NCBI GenBank assembly: GCA_013375495.1 | Contig: JABXKC010000008.1 | Span: 57,148-121,147, forward strand | Length of the DNA: 64,000 bases | Source of the DNA: Promethearchaeota archaeon | GTDB lineage: Archaea > Asgardarchaeota > Lokiarchaeia > Sigynarchaeales > SOKP01 | Direction: 5' to 3' | Shown here: positions 8,610-16,188 of the stretch, one piece after another | How positions within the stretch are numbered: the stretch's first letter is position 1 | Layout of the letters: every line of letters begins with the position of its first letter | Position numbers and translations under genes: made by a program | The notes under the pieces: generated by a model | Told to the model about the DNA's origin: nothing | Databases searched by the model: none | The model's input: only the letters and a program-made list of their open reading frames with translations

Positions 8610-9317
8610 CTATTTAAGAATGAAATATAATCTTCTATTATTTTTTCCTTTATTTACTGTTTTAGTCATCTCTATTTCCCCAATTTCACTAAGATTATTA
8701 ACATGTGTTCCACCGTCTACTTGCTTATCGATATCACCAATCTTTACTATGCGAAAGTCTTGTAAATCTTTAGGTAACCCAACTGCTAATCGTGCAAGTT
8801 CAGGTTCTTCTAATACTGCTGCTCTAGACATAGTCTCGATAGTGATTGGGAGATCTTTTTTGATTATATCGTTGGATTCCTTAACGAATGTCCGTAGCTT
8901 TTCTGGTGAATAATCCTCCATTGAGAAATCCATCCTTGCTTTGTCCAATTCAATCTGGTTACCCGTGATTTTAGCATTCGCTCTCCGGAATAGTAGATTT
9001 GAGACGAGATGACAAGCAGTATGATATCTCATGTATGTATAGCGCCTCTCCCAATCAAGTTCACATGAAACTGTGTCTCCTTCTTTTAATCCCGGTTTTT
9101 CTACTTCGTGGCTGATTTCTCCAGAAAATTTACCTACATAGACTACCTTGAATTTCTCGCCGTTCTTGATTATATAACCCTCGTCCCAGGGTTGACCACC
9201 TCCTTTAGGATAGAACGCTGTTTTATCGAGGACAACATATTTATCGTCTTTCACAGAAACAACTTTAGCATCCCAATTCTTTAAATAGGAATCACTCATA
9301 TATAATGCGTCAGTCAT
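8610..9317 (-). CDS. alaX: Alanyl-tRNA editing protein AlaX
   Basis: A 235-residue freestanding editing protein that hydrolyses Ser-tRNA(Ala) (and Gly-tRNA(Ala)) made in error by alanyl-tRNA synthetase. The N-terminal part has the glycine-rich motif G-G-G-Q-P-x-D (39-45) characteristic of the medium-length AlaX-M type. Zinc ligands are seen in H-T-A-C-H (His99, His103), with the C-terminal motif D-G-G-T-H (201-205). Length fits AlaX-M. It acts in the cytosol. No operon partner: the next minus-strand gene is on the far side of a gap. Confidence 0.9.
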   Translation of the reverse strand: MTDALYMSDSYLKNWDAKVVSVKDDKYVVLDKTAFYPKGGGQPWDEGYIIKNGEKFKVVYVGKFSGEISHEVEKPGLKEGDTVSCELDWERRYTYMRYHTACHLVSNLLFRRANAKITGNQIELDKARMDFSMEDYSPEKLRTFVKESNDIIKKDLPITIETMSRAAVLEEPELARLAVGLPKDLQDFRIVKIGDIDKQVDGGTHVNNLSEIGEIEMTKTVNKGKNNRRLYFILK

Positions 9318-9369
9318 AAGGTTAAATAAAGAAGGATTTACTTAAATTATTAATGAATCTCAATTAAAA

Positions 9370-10230
9370 TTAGCTGAGTATTAATCTTATTGATGTTATA
9401 AATATCCAAACCATAATATTTACTGTCAATATCCATTCTACCAAAGGATTAAATAGGGTAATAGCTAATAGAAGTAATTCAAGACCAGTTGCGTAGCCTA
9501 TTATTATATGATACAATTTATATTCGTTGCTCTTCATCATCAAGAAGGTATAAAGGCATATGGTTGCAATAGATCCAAGAAAACCGCTTAAAGTAACGGT
9601 TCCGTGAAAGAGCATAAACATATCAGGGTAATCTGGATCCGGCAAAATTCCGACTAAAGCAACGCTAACAGAGCTAACTATTGCTACAGCTGTGGCAATT
9701 CTTCGCACGAACTCGTTTATCCCAATCAAAGTTTTCTCGAGATAGAGAATGAAGGGAATGGTTAAACTCCCGCTTGATACGAAAGCAATGCTGAAAAGGG
9801 TCTTGGCGATCCCGTTCCCCAATGAACTTACTGTATCCTCTAAAGGATTATAACCAGGGGTAACAAGAGCTGCTAAGACAATGAAGATAATTGCAGACGA
9901 AACTCCAATAAGTCCGAAGAAGCATTCAATTTTAGACAGATGAGCATCAACAATGTGGCGTAATCTCTCGTTTGAAAGTTCTTTACTCATCAGATCTCTA
10001 ACAATCTCTGATTTAGGATTTATTTTTAGTTTGTTGACAATTCCTTTTACGCCCTTTACTGTTCTTGTAATTGTTACGATTTTAGCTTTCTGCCAAAAGG
10101 ATATAATACTCCCTTCAATAGTTACTATTCCGTTGATCACTGAAGTTTTGATATTCGTTAATCCTAAAGATTTTTCTTTTGAAATTTTAGCTTCTACATC
10201 ATCTTGGATTTCTTCATCTGAACTTACCAT
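9370..10230 (-). CDS. BON-domain/DUF998-like membrane protein
   Basis: 286 residues from the ATG at 10230, which has a GAGGG site eight bases upstream. Two other starts are possible: ATG 10236, or ATG 10350, which would add an unrelated-looking 40 residues. Residues about 1-75 resemble a BON domain (I-x-x-S-V-I-N-G-I-V-T-I-E-G-S-I followed by V-K-G-V-K-G-I-V-N), a module that binds membranes or phospholipid. Residues about 95-285 contain six hydrophobic helices with P-G-Y-N-P and L-G-I/V-x-x loops resembling DUF998. The fusion of BON with this integral membrane domain is the unusual point. Function unknown. Confidence 0.75.
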   Translation of the reverse strand: MVSSDEEIQDDVEAKISKEKSLGLTNIKTSVINGIVTIEGSIISFWQKAKIVTITRTVKGVKGIVNKLKINPKSEIVRDLMSKELSNERLRHIVDAHLSKIECFFGLIGVSSAIIFIVLAALVTPGYNPLEDTVSSLGNGIAKTLFSIAFVSSGSLTIPFILYLEKTLIGINEFVRRIATAVAIVSSVSVALVGILPDPDYPDMFMLFHGTVTLSGFLGSIATICLYTFLMMKSNEYKLYHIIIGYATGLELLLLAITLFNPLVEWILTVNIMVWIFITSIRLILS

Positions 10231-10493
10231 ATTCATACCCTCATTGTTCACAATATATACTAATAAAGCTCTATCATTTGAAAAATAAAAGGTTTTTGGT
10301 AAATTGTGAGTAGTTTGACCAAATCTTAACAAATTGACAAGAATTTTCAACTAATGGCTAATTTTTTAACATAAACATACAAACATATCAAATAGTAATG
10401 TATACACTAATAAAGACATCAGGACGACAAGATGATTTAAATAGTTGAAGAGAAATCACCTTTTAAAAGATAAGAATAAATAAGACTTATTGG

Positions 10494-10646
10494 TTAATCT
10501 TTATCGTAAAGTTCTCCTGGTTTTGCACCACAGAAGGCTTCAAACTTCAAAAACTTCATTTCTTTGGAACAATTAGGGCAGAAATATTTTCCTGGTTCTT
10601 TATCGGTAAACGAATACCCACATTCTTTGCACACTAAAGCACTCAT
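10494..10646 (-). CDS. 50-residue zinc-ribbon protein
   Basis: A short ORF (M-S-A-L-V-C-K-E-C-G ...) with two C-x2-C knuckles, Cys6/Cys9 and Cys23/Cys26, spaced as in a rubredoxin-like zinc ribbon, plus a later Cys39. Arrangement and length fit the many tiny archaeal zinc ribbons, whose individual roles are mostly unknown. It lies alone between AT-rich gaps. Coding is supported by the motif spacing rather than by length. Confidence 0.65.
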   Translation of the reverse strand: MSALVCKECGYSFTDKEPGKYFCPNCSKEMKFLKFEAFCGAKPGELYDKD

Positions 10647-10876
10647 AATAGATTAATCTTGATTTGACCTTTAATAAGTACACATTATAAATTAGAAATC
10701 AGTGAATTTTTATAATGACGAATAATAAACATTAATAAGAAAAACCGAATAATTTAAAAGTAGAAATGGTATACCCTTTAACCTTTGGCGTAGGTTGTCA
10801 ACACCCATCTAATTTTTTTTATGTGTGCCTCATTCTTAAAAGGGTAAATCATTTTGATTTATGGCTATATTATTTA

Positions 10877-10996
10877 TCATTTGAATCGAAGAGTAAAAAA
10901 GCGCGTAAACTTTTCACATACATTACAATAATAGAAACCTTCTTTTGAGCCACTAATTTTAGTCCTACAATTTAAGCAAAATATCATTCTAATCAT
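10877..10996 (-). CDS. 39-residue zinc-ribbon peptide
   Basis: A very short ORF starting at ATG 10996 (M-I-R-M-I-F-C-L-N-C ...) with Cys7/Cys10 and Cys24/Cys27, a C-x2-C-x13-C-x2-C zinc knuckle. The C-terminal tail is basic and aromatic. The motif argues for a real gene or for the remnant of a longer zinc-ribbon protein. A 60-residue ORF on the opposite strand overlaps it and has no recognisable features. Confidence 0.45.
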   Translation of the reverse strand: MIRMIFCLNCRTKISGSKEGFYYCNVCEKFTRFFTLRFK

Positions 10997-11177
10997 GCAT
11001 AAAAGCTCGTGGTTAGCTTTAAAAGTTGAAATTATAAGATATAGGTATACTCCAATATTAGGTAATATTAAAAAAAATTAGGCGTATAATGTAAAACTAT
11101 ATATTTTAAACAATTAATAATAATCCTTAAAGCCACCTAATTAAATTATATCTAAATTTTTATTTCAAGTGAATTGT

Positions 11178-12212
11178 ATGCCATCTGTTGAATACAAGGG
11201 CGAAAAATACGACATTAAGGAGGGATTTTTAGACCTTGGTCTTTTAGAAATTACCGATATCTCTGAAATTAAGGGCTTAGATAAACTTGAGATAAAACAT
11301 TTAGAACTTAGTTCAAACGAAATAACCGAATTAGAAGGATTGGAACAGCTCAAGGATCTCGAAATCTTAAATTGTGGGAGTAATAACCTCTCTGAAATAT
11401 CTGAACTTGAAACTCTCTCCAAATTGAAAATATTGCACCTAGCATCTAATCAAATTACAGAGATAAGAGGAATTGACCAACTGACCAAACTGAAAGAGTT
11501 ATACTTGAGAGGAAACCAAATTCTTCAATTAGACGGTTTGAGTTCTTTGACTTCGCTTCAGAAGTTAGATTTGTCTTGGAACATGATTACAAAAATTGAG
11601 GGGTTCGATGCCTTACAAAACTTAGAAGTATTATGGTTAGCGGGAAATCAACTCACAAAAATCCAAGGACTGAAAAACTTAAAAAATCTAAAAGTGTTAA
11701 ATTTAGCTGGAAACCAAATATCTGAAATTCAAGGGCTTGAATATCTGGAGAATATGAATGAGATCTACCTTAACGATAACAAAATACGAGAAATTAAGGG
11801 AGTAGAACATCTTTCCGAATTGGAAACATTATGGATTACAGCAAACAAAATTGAAAAGATCTCTAATCTAGATAAATGTAAAAACATACAAGTATTAAAC
11901 TTAAAAGATAATGACATCAATGAGATTAGCGGTTTATACTCCTTAACTAAGTTAAATAAGTTATTTCTCTCTGGGAACAAAATTTCCTCAATTAAAGGTC
12001 TCGAAACGCTCCAAAATTTAGAAACTCTAGATTTAAGAAACAATCAGATTAAAACGATCAGAGGGTTAGAATCCTTGATGGCATTAAAGGATCTATGGCT
12101 ACAAGGAAATGATATAGACGAAAATTTGCTCAATCAATTAGGGGGGCTTGATTCTAGCGGTTGCGCTGTAGAACCTTTAAAATTTGTGGAATATTGCTTA
12201 ATAAATTTGTAG
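11178..12212 (+). CDS. SDS22-type leucine-rich-repeat protein
   Basis: 344 residues from the ATG at 11178; a GTG nine bases earlier is also in frame. After a short N-terminal cap the protein is a continuous array of about 13 repeats of 22 residues with the pattern L-x-x-L-x-x-L-x-L-x-x-N-x-I-x-x-I-x-G-L. That period and the I-x-x-I-x-G-L segment are those of SDS22-like LRRs, which form curved solenoids and act as protein-binding scaffolds. There is no signal peptide or membrane segment, so it is cytoplasmic. Partner unknown. Such repeats are common in eukaryotes, where SDS22 binds protein phosphatase 1, and in Asgard archaea. Confidence 0.9.
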   Translation: MPSVEYKGEKYDIKEGFLDLGLLEITDISEIKGLDKLEIKHLELSSNEITELEGLEQLKDLEILNCGSNNLSEISELETLSKLKILHLASNQITEIRGIDQLTKLKELYLRGNQILQLDGLSSLTSLQKLDLSWNMITKIEGFDALQNLEVLWLAGNQLTKIQGLKNLKNLKVLNLAGNQISEIQGLEYLENMNEIYLNDNKIREIKGVEHLSELETLWITANKIEKISNLDKCKNIQVLNLKDNDINEISGLYSLTKLNKLFLSGNKISSIKGLETLQNLETLDLRNNQIKTIRGLESLMALKDLWLQGNDIDENLLNQLGGLDSSGCAVEPLKFVEYCLINL

Positions 12213-12220
12213 ATTACATT

Positions 12221-13006
12221 TTATAATTTTAAGATTTCATTTATATTTTCTTTTATCTTCTGAAAGCTTATAGATGTTTCAGGAACATCGATTATAGGTT
12301 TACCATCTAGGTCAAATTTGGTTAGAAGTTCATCTTCAGGAATCAATGTGAGTACAGGTAATTCATATTCTTCGAGTTTTTTAAGAATGTTAGTTACATC
12401 GCCTTTCGCTCTGTTTACAATTACACCTATTCTTTTATAGTTTGTAAACTTTTTAGCACTCTCACTAATAGATTTTGCCGTTTCCACGCTCCTTAGAGAG
12501 ATATCAGTAATAACTATGAGTATGTCAACAGAGCTAATTACCATTCGATTTATTTGCTCAAGACCCGCTTCACAATCAATTAGAACAACATCAAAATCGC
12601 TAGAAATCGATTCTATAACCTTTCGAAGCAGGGCATTTGAAGGACAGAAACAACCCGGACCTTCTGGTTGACCAATTGAAAATAAACTATAATCTTTACT
12701 TTCTTTAATAGCATTATAAACTTTAAAATCTATATTTTCGGCTAGTAATTCGATATCCTCTTTTTTACTAATTGTGTCATCAATTAAATCAGCTCTAATT
12801 TTTTCGAGACTTTTCTCCGGAACTAATTTAACCATTTTACTAAGATGGGGATGGGTAGGATCAGCATCAATTAGTAATAGCTTATGCTTAAAGGATGTTG
12901 AAATAGTCTTAGCAATAAGTGTAGTGACAATTGTTTTCCCTACTCCTCCCTTTCCAGCGATAGCAACAATAAGTGGGATATTTTTCAGTAGCATATATAA
13001 TATCAT
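12221..13006 (-). CDS. cooC: CooC-type nickel-insertion ATPase
   Basis: A 261-residue SIMIBI P-loop ATPase. The deviant Walker A loop G-K-G-G-V-G-K-T lies at 18-25 and the dimer motif I-D-A-D-P at about 46-50. The CooC hallmark, a C-x-C (Cys119, Cys121), stands in G-P-G-C-F-C-P-S-N-A-L-L-R, followed by V-V-L-I-D-C-E-A-G-L-E as Walker B. CooC proteins bind Ni or Zn between subunits through the C-x-C and help load nickel into CO dehydrogenase or acetyl-CoA synthase. Twelve bases upstream ends a gene for an acetyl-CoA-synthase-like protein, which strengthens the call. No CODH catalytic subunit lies in the window. Confidence 0.85.
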   Translation of the reverse strand: MILYMLLKNIPLIVAIAGKGGVGKTIVTTLIAKTISTSFKHKLLLIDADPTHPHLSKMVKLVPEKSLEKIRADLIDDTISKKEDIELLAENIDFKVYNAIKESKDYSLFSIGQPEGPGCFCPSNALLRKVIESISSDFDVVLIDCEAGLEQINRMVISSVDILIVITDISLRSVETAKSISESAKKFTNYKRIGVIVNRAKGDVTNILKKLEEYELPVLTLIPEDELLTKFDLDGKPIIDVPETSISFQKIKENINEILKL

Positions 13007-13018
13007 CTAGTAATAATC

Positions 13019-13786
13019 TTAATTTTTAAGTCTTTCTCGAGAAACTAATATTTGTTTTACATCATAGCATTCCTCTTGATACGGGCATATCTCACAACCC
13101 CAATCGTAATCACAATCAATTCGTTTTCTCCACTCGTCAATTTTTTTTTTCCGTTTCTCTCTATCTTTAGTTAAAATATCTGAAGTTAGCACAACAAATT
13201 GTTCAATAGAATTTGGATAAGAATTGATAAAAATAACCTCTATTGATTTAACTAAGTCTTTGAATTTTTGTTTATACAAATGCACAATCGCATTTCCTAA
13301 AAACTCAAAAGAGAACCCTTTCTGGAGAGCTGATTTACTTATTCTACACCAAAACCTACGAGGAATAGTTCGAATTGAAAATCCTTCGATACTGTTTGAT
13401 ATAAAATTCAAATGCTTTAACTCTTCTATTTCTTTATCAGTAGCTTTATTGATTCCAATTAAGATCATCACTCCAAAGTCTATATCTCTATCTATGATCT
13501 TAGTTATTTCTCTTCCTAATAATCTTATTTTTCCGTGTTCGACTAATCGAACATCGCTGATTGGAAATACTATTGAAAACGATTTTCTATTTACTCCACC
13601 AAGCTCTAAACCAGTTTCTTCTTCGAGTATTATTTCTTTATAGCCACTCAATCCAATTTTTATTTTTGAATTCGTAACTAAATTGACCTGGTTTGAGTCA
13701 AATCGATAGGAAAATAAGGGTTTTTCACTATTTTGCTCCTTTTCTAAGAAATCTCTAATCTTTTCGATAATAATTTTATTTTCCAT
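13019..13786 (-). CDS. Short CdhC/acetyl-CoA synthase beta-like protein
   Basis: 255 residues with a layout like the A-cluster half of the archaeal acetyl-CoA synthase subunit CdhC. Recognisable segments are E-T-G-L-E-L-G-G (57-64), H-G-K-I-R-L-L-G (84-91), R-R-F-W-C-R-I-S-K (143-151) and G-F-S-F-E-F-L-G (157-164), as in CdhC. The C-terminus has Cys225, Cys231, Cys234 and Cys240, a C-x5-C-x2-C-x5-C set instead of the C-x2-C-x8-C-x9-C set of genuine A-clusters. The protein stops soon after, so the rest of CdhC is absent. It is probably a metal-cluster protein served by the adjacent CooC. Whether it makes acetyl-CoA is doubtful. Confidence 0.75.
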   Translation of the reverse strand: MENKIIIEKIRDFLEKEQNSEKPLFSYRFDSNQVNLVTNSKIKIGLSGYKEIILEEETGLELGGVNRKSFSIVFPISDVRLVEHGKIRLLGREITKIIDRDIDFGVMILIGINKATDKEIEELKHLNFISNSIEGFSIRTIPRRFWCRISKSALQKGFSFEFLGNAIVHLYKQKFKDLVKSIEVIFINSYPNSIEQFVVLTSDILTKDREKRKKKIDEWRKRIDCDYDWGCEICPYQEECYDVKQILVSRERLKN

Positions 13787-14000
13787 TCAATTTTTTACCT
13801 TATTTGGAATAAACCAGTATCATTTTATAATAAAGGGGTATTAATTTTTATTTAGGGTTTAACCGTTTTTAAGATTTGTATTACCAATTATATTATAAAA
13901 TAGTAATGATCGAAAAGAAGAAGTCTTTTATATTCGAGAGTAGAATAAAATATAAAAAAGTATTAGAAAAAATCATAATAACTTGAAAAGGTGAAATAGC

Positions 14001-14693
14001 ATAACTACACCTTCTGAAGAGGAAGAGGAAAAAAATCCAGTCTGTCACCAATGTGATAGTTTTAAATATTGTGTTAGGGGCATAGCGAATAAAAATAAAG
14101 ATGACTGTCCAATGATGATTTCTCCCGAAATTGAGAAAGAAGCTCTTAAATTGTACGAAAAAGACGAGTTCATTAAAAAATCGACGGGCATAGCTTCTAT
14201 TATAGAGGCTAAAGGATATATTAAATGGCCGAGATTAAAAGATACGATTGAATACGCTAAAGGAATGGATTTTAATAAATTAGGTTTAGCATTCTGTGTA
14301 GGATTACACGCTGAAGCAGGGCAAATTGCTAAGATATTAAATGATTATGGTTTTGAAGTTGTATCAGTTTGCTGCAAAACAGGTAGCGTCCCTAAAACAA
14401 AAGTGGGCGTCCCTAAGGAATATACGATGTTTTCTAAGACGGGATACCCTATCGGAATCATTACTTGTAATCCTGCAGCTCAAGCATTATTGCTTAATAA
14501 AGCTAAAACAGACTTGAATATTATAATAGGTCTATGCGTAGGACATGATGTAAACTTTACTCATTTATCAAACGCACCAGTTACCACATTGATCGCAAAA
14601 GACAGATCTTCACCTCATAATCCAGCCGCGTGTTTGTTCAATCACTATGGCAAGGCTTTTTTTTCAAAAGATCTTAGTGAGATGAAACGATAA
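14001..14693 (+). CDS. DUF1847 metal-binding protein, apparent AUA start
   Basis: 230 residues if translation starts at ATA 14001. The frame is open from 13995, after TGA 13992-13994, and offers no ATG, GTG or TTG before ATG 14112. Yet the upstream part encodes a conserved-looking Cys cluster (Cys15, Cys18, Cys24, Cys36) typical of DUF1847 proteins, and GGTG (13990-13993) lies seven bases before the ATA. The body has further cysteines (A-F-C-V-G, V-C-C-K-T-G-S, C-N-P-A-A-Q, L-C-V-G-H-D) matching the family. DUF1847 proteins are putative metal-binding proteins of unknown function. It is divergent from the CooC/ACS-like pair. Confidence 0.75.
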   Translation: MTTPSEEEEEKNPVCHQCDSFKYCVRGIANKNKDDCPMMISPEIEKEALKLYEKDEFIKKSTGIASIIEAKGYIKWPRLKDTIEYAKGMDFNKLGLAFCVGLHAEAGQIAKILNDYGFEVVSVCCKTGSVPKTKVGVPKEYTMFSKTGYPIGIITCNPAAQALLLNKAKTDLNIIIGLCVGHDVNFTHLSNAPVTTLIAKDRSSPHNPAACLFNHYGKAFFSKDLSEMKR

Positions 14694-14817
14694 GATTTTG
14701 AAAAAAAGAAACAAACTGGATAAATTTTCGCCTAATATTCTTTTAAAGAACCTGATTCGTTAGCAAGTACAGTTAATTAAAGGATATTTTAATCCCATTT
14801 TTTTCTCTTATTTTTTG

Positions 14818-15801
14818 TTAAATATCGTTATTATGTTCCACAGTTATTACTACTTTTCCATGGAAGTGTCCTTCTTCAAGATACCGGAGAGCTTCAGCAA
14901 CCTCACTTAACGGGTAACGTTTATCTATAACAGGTACTACTTTGCCAGCTTTAATAAGTTCTATGATAAAAACCAAATCTTCTTCTTTGTTTATTTTCCA
15001 CCCCACGATACACACTTTTTTACTCCCGAACATTGAAATCAAAGGTGCTAGGAACATAGTTTTGAATATTCGAGTCGTGGAACCTCCGACTATGACACAA
15101 ATTCCCTTAGGACTCAAAGCACGCCTGTAATCGAAAATCGAACGATGTGAAATAACATCAAGTATCAGGTCATAATGTTGCCCACTTTTGGTGAAATCTT
15201 CTTGCGTATAATCAATGACATGGTCTGCACCAATCGAGCGTAACATGTCCAATTTCCCCGTGTTGTCCACGCCAGTCACTTCAGCCCCGAACGATTTAGC
15301 AATCTGCACCGCAAACGTACCCGTACCACCACCTGCACCATTAATCAAAACCTTTTGTCCTGGCTGAATCTCTCTTTTATCGCGAAGACCCTGCAGGGCG
15401 ATGATTGCTGCTGAAGGTAAGGTCGCTGCTTCTTCAAATGTCATACTGGCTGGTTTCAGCGTTAATGCATTTTCAGGAACACAAACATACTCAGCAAAAG
15501 CACCAAAACCACAGCTAAATGTATTCACGAATATCTCATCACCTGGCTGAAACTGCTTTACATTACTGCCAACCGCTTCAACCCGCCCTGCTATATCAGA
15601 TCCGAGTATCTTGAATTTTGGTTTTAGAAGCCCCATGAAACGGGCAAAGAACCTACCTCTCAAGTAATCCAAATCAGGTGCATTTAAGGATGCCGCATGA
15701 ATTTCAATTAATACTTCATTGTCCTTAGGAGCGGGTTTTTCTACTTCTTTGAGCTGAAGAACATCCGGTGGTCCGTATTTTGTGTACACGATCGCTTTCA
15801 T
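14818..15801 (-). CDS. MDR quinone-oxidoreductase-like NAD(P)H dehydrogenase
   Basis: A 327-residue medium-chain dehydrogenase/reductase without zinc ligands, of the NADPH:quinone oxidoreductase type. It has the N-terminal GroES-like lobe (G-S-D-I-A-G-R-V-E) and the Rossmann motif G-A-G-G-G-T-G followed by V-Q-I-A-K-S-F-G-A-E-V. Such enzymes reduce quinones or activated enones, or alkenals. The start is clear: ATG 15801 preceded by a perfect bacterial GGAGG, unlike the GGTG used by most genes here, and the codon use is visibly less AT-rich than the surroundings. Both suggest acquisition from bacteria. No operon partners. Confidence 0.88.
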   Translation of the reverse strand: MKAIVYTKYGPPDVLQLKEVEKPAPKDNEVLIEIHAASLNAPDLDYLRGRFFARFMGLLKPKFKILGSDIAGRVEAVGSNVKQFQPGDEIFVNTFSCGFGAFAEYVCVPENALTLKPASMTFEEAATLPSAAIIALQGLRDKREIQPGQKVLINGAGGGTGTFAVQIAKSFGAEVTGVDNTGKLDMLRSIGADHVIDYTQEDFTKSGQHYDLILDVISHRSIFDYRRALSPKGICVIVGGSTTRIFKTMFLAPLISMFGSKKVCIVGWKINKEEDLVFIIELIKAGKVVPVIDKRYPLSEVAEALRYLEEGHFHGKVVITVEHNNDI

Positions 15802-16188
15802 GAATTTTCCTCCAAAATTACTTGGATACGGTCATTTTCAATATAGTTCACTACTATCTGTTCTATAAGTTTGCAAAACCTAAATCTGATTAGGCGGTAT
15901 TCCATATACTCCTTATTAGATAGCATTCTATTTAATCCTTCTTAGAATTAATGAACGATTGGAATATATACGAAGACGAAGAATAGAAAGAAATTAGTAT
16001 AATTAGATAAATAAACATGCACTAGTTTTTTTGTAAACTTCTTCCTAAATTTATTATTAAAAAAAGATTATTTAAATTTTGAAATTTAGTTTACACATTT
16101 ATGTCCTAATCATAATAAAAAGGCTTTTATATGTGAAAGTAGAAATATATATAAAAATTTAAATTAGAAATGAAAGTGATAATTTGTA
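15802..16188. other. Divergent intergenic region with promoter elements
   Basis: 387 bases without a credible ORF, between the divergent MDR reductase and GPH symporter genes. It contains a perfect palindrome at 16073-16088 shared with the region upstream of 21110, and an A/T box (TATATATAAAAA, about 16146-16157) some 30-40 bases before the symporter ATG. No RNA gene recognised. Confidence 0.5.
16073..16088. promoter_or_regulatory. Palindromic putative operator, copy 1
   Basis: TAAATTTTGAAATTTA is a perfect inverted repeat (seven-base arms, TG centre). The 21 bases 16068-16088 are identical to 21045-21065 upstream of the SCP2/FAD-oxidase cassette. It lies 100 bases before the symporter ATG and could bind a dimeric repressor or activator. 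Confidence 0.5.

Noticed and set aside
10766..10948. 60-codon plus-strand frame
   Set aside because: No recognisable feature, and it overlaps a minus-strand peptide with two C-x2-C knuckles.
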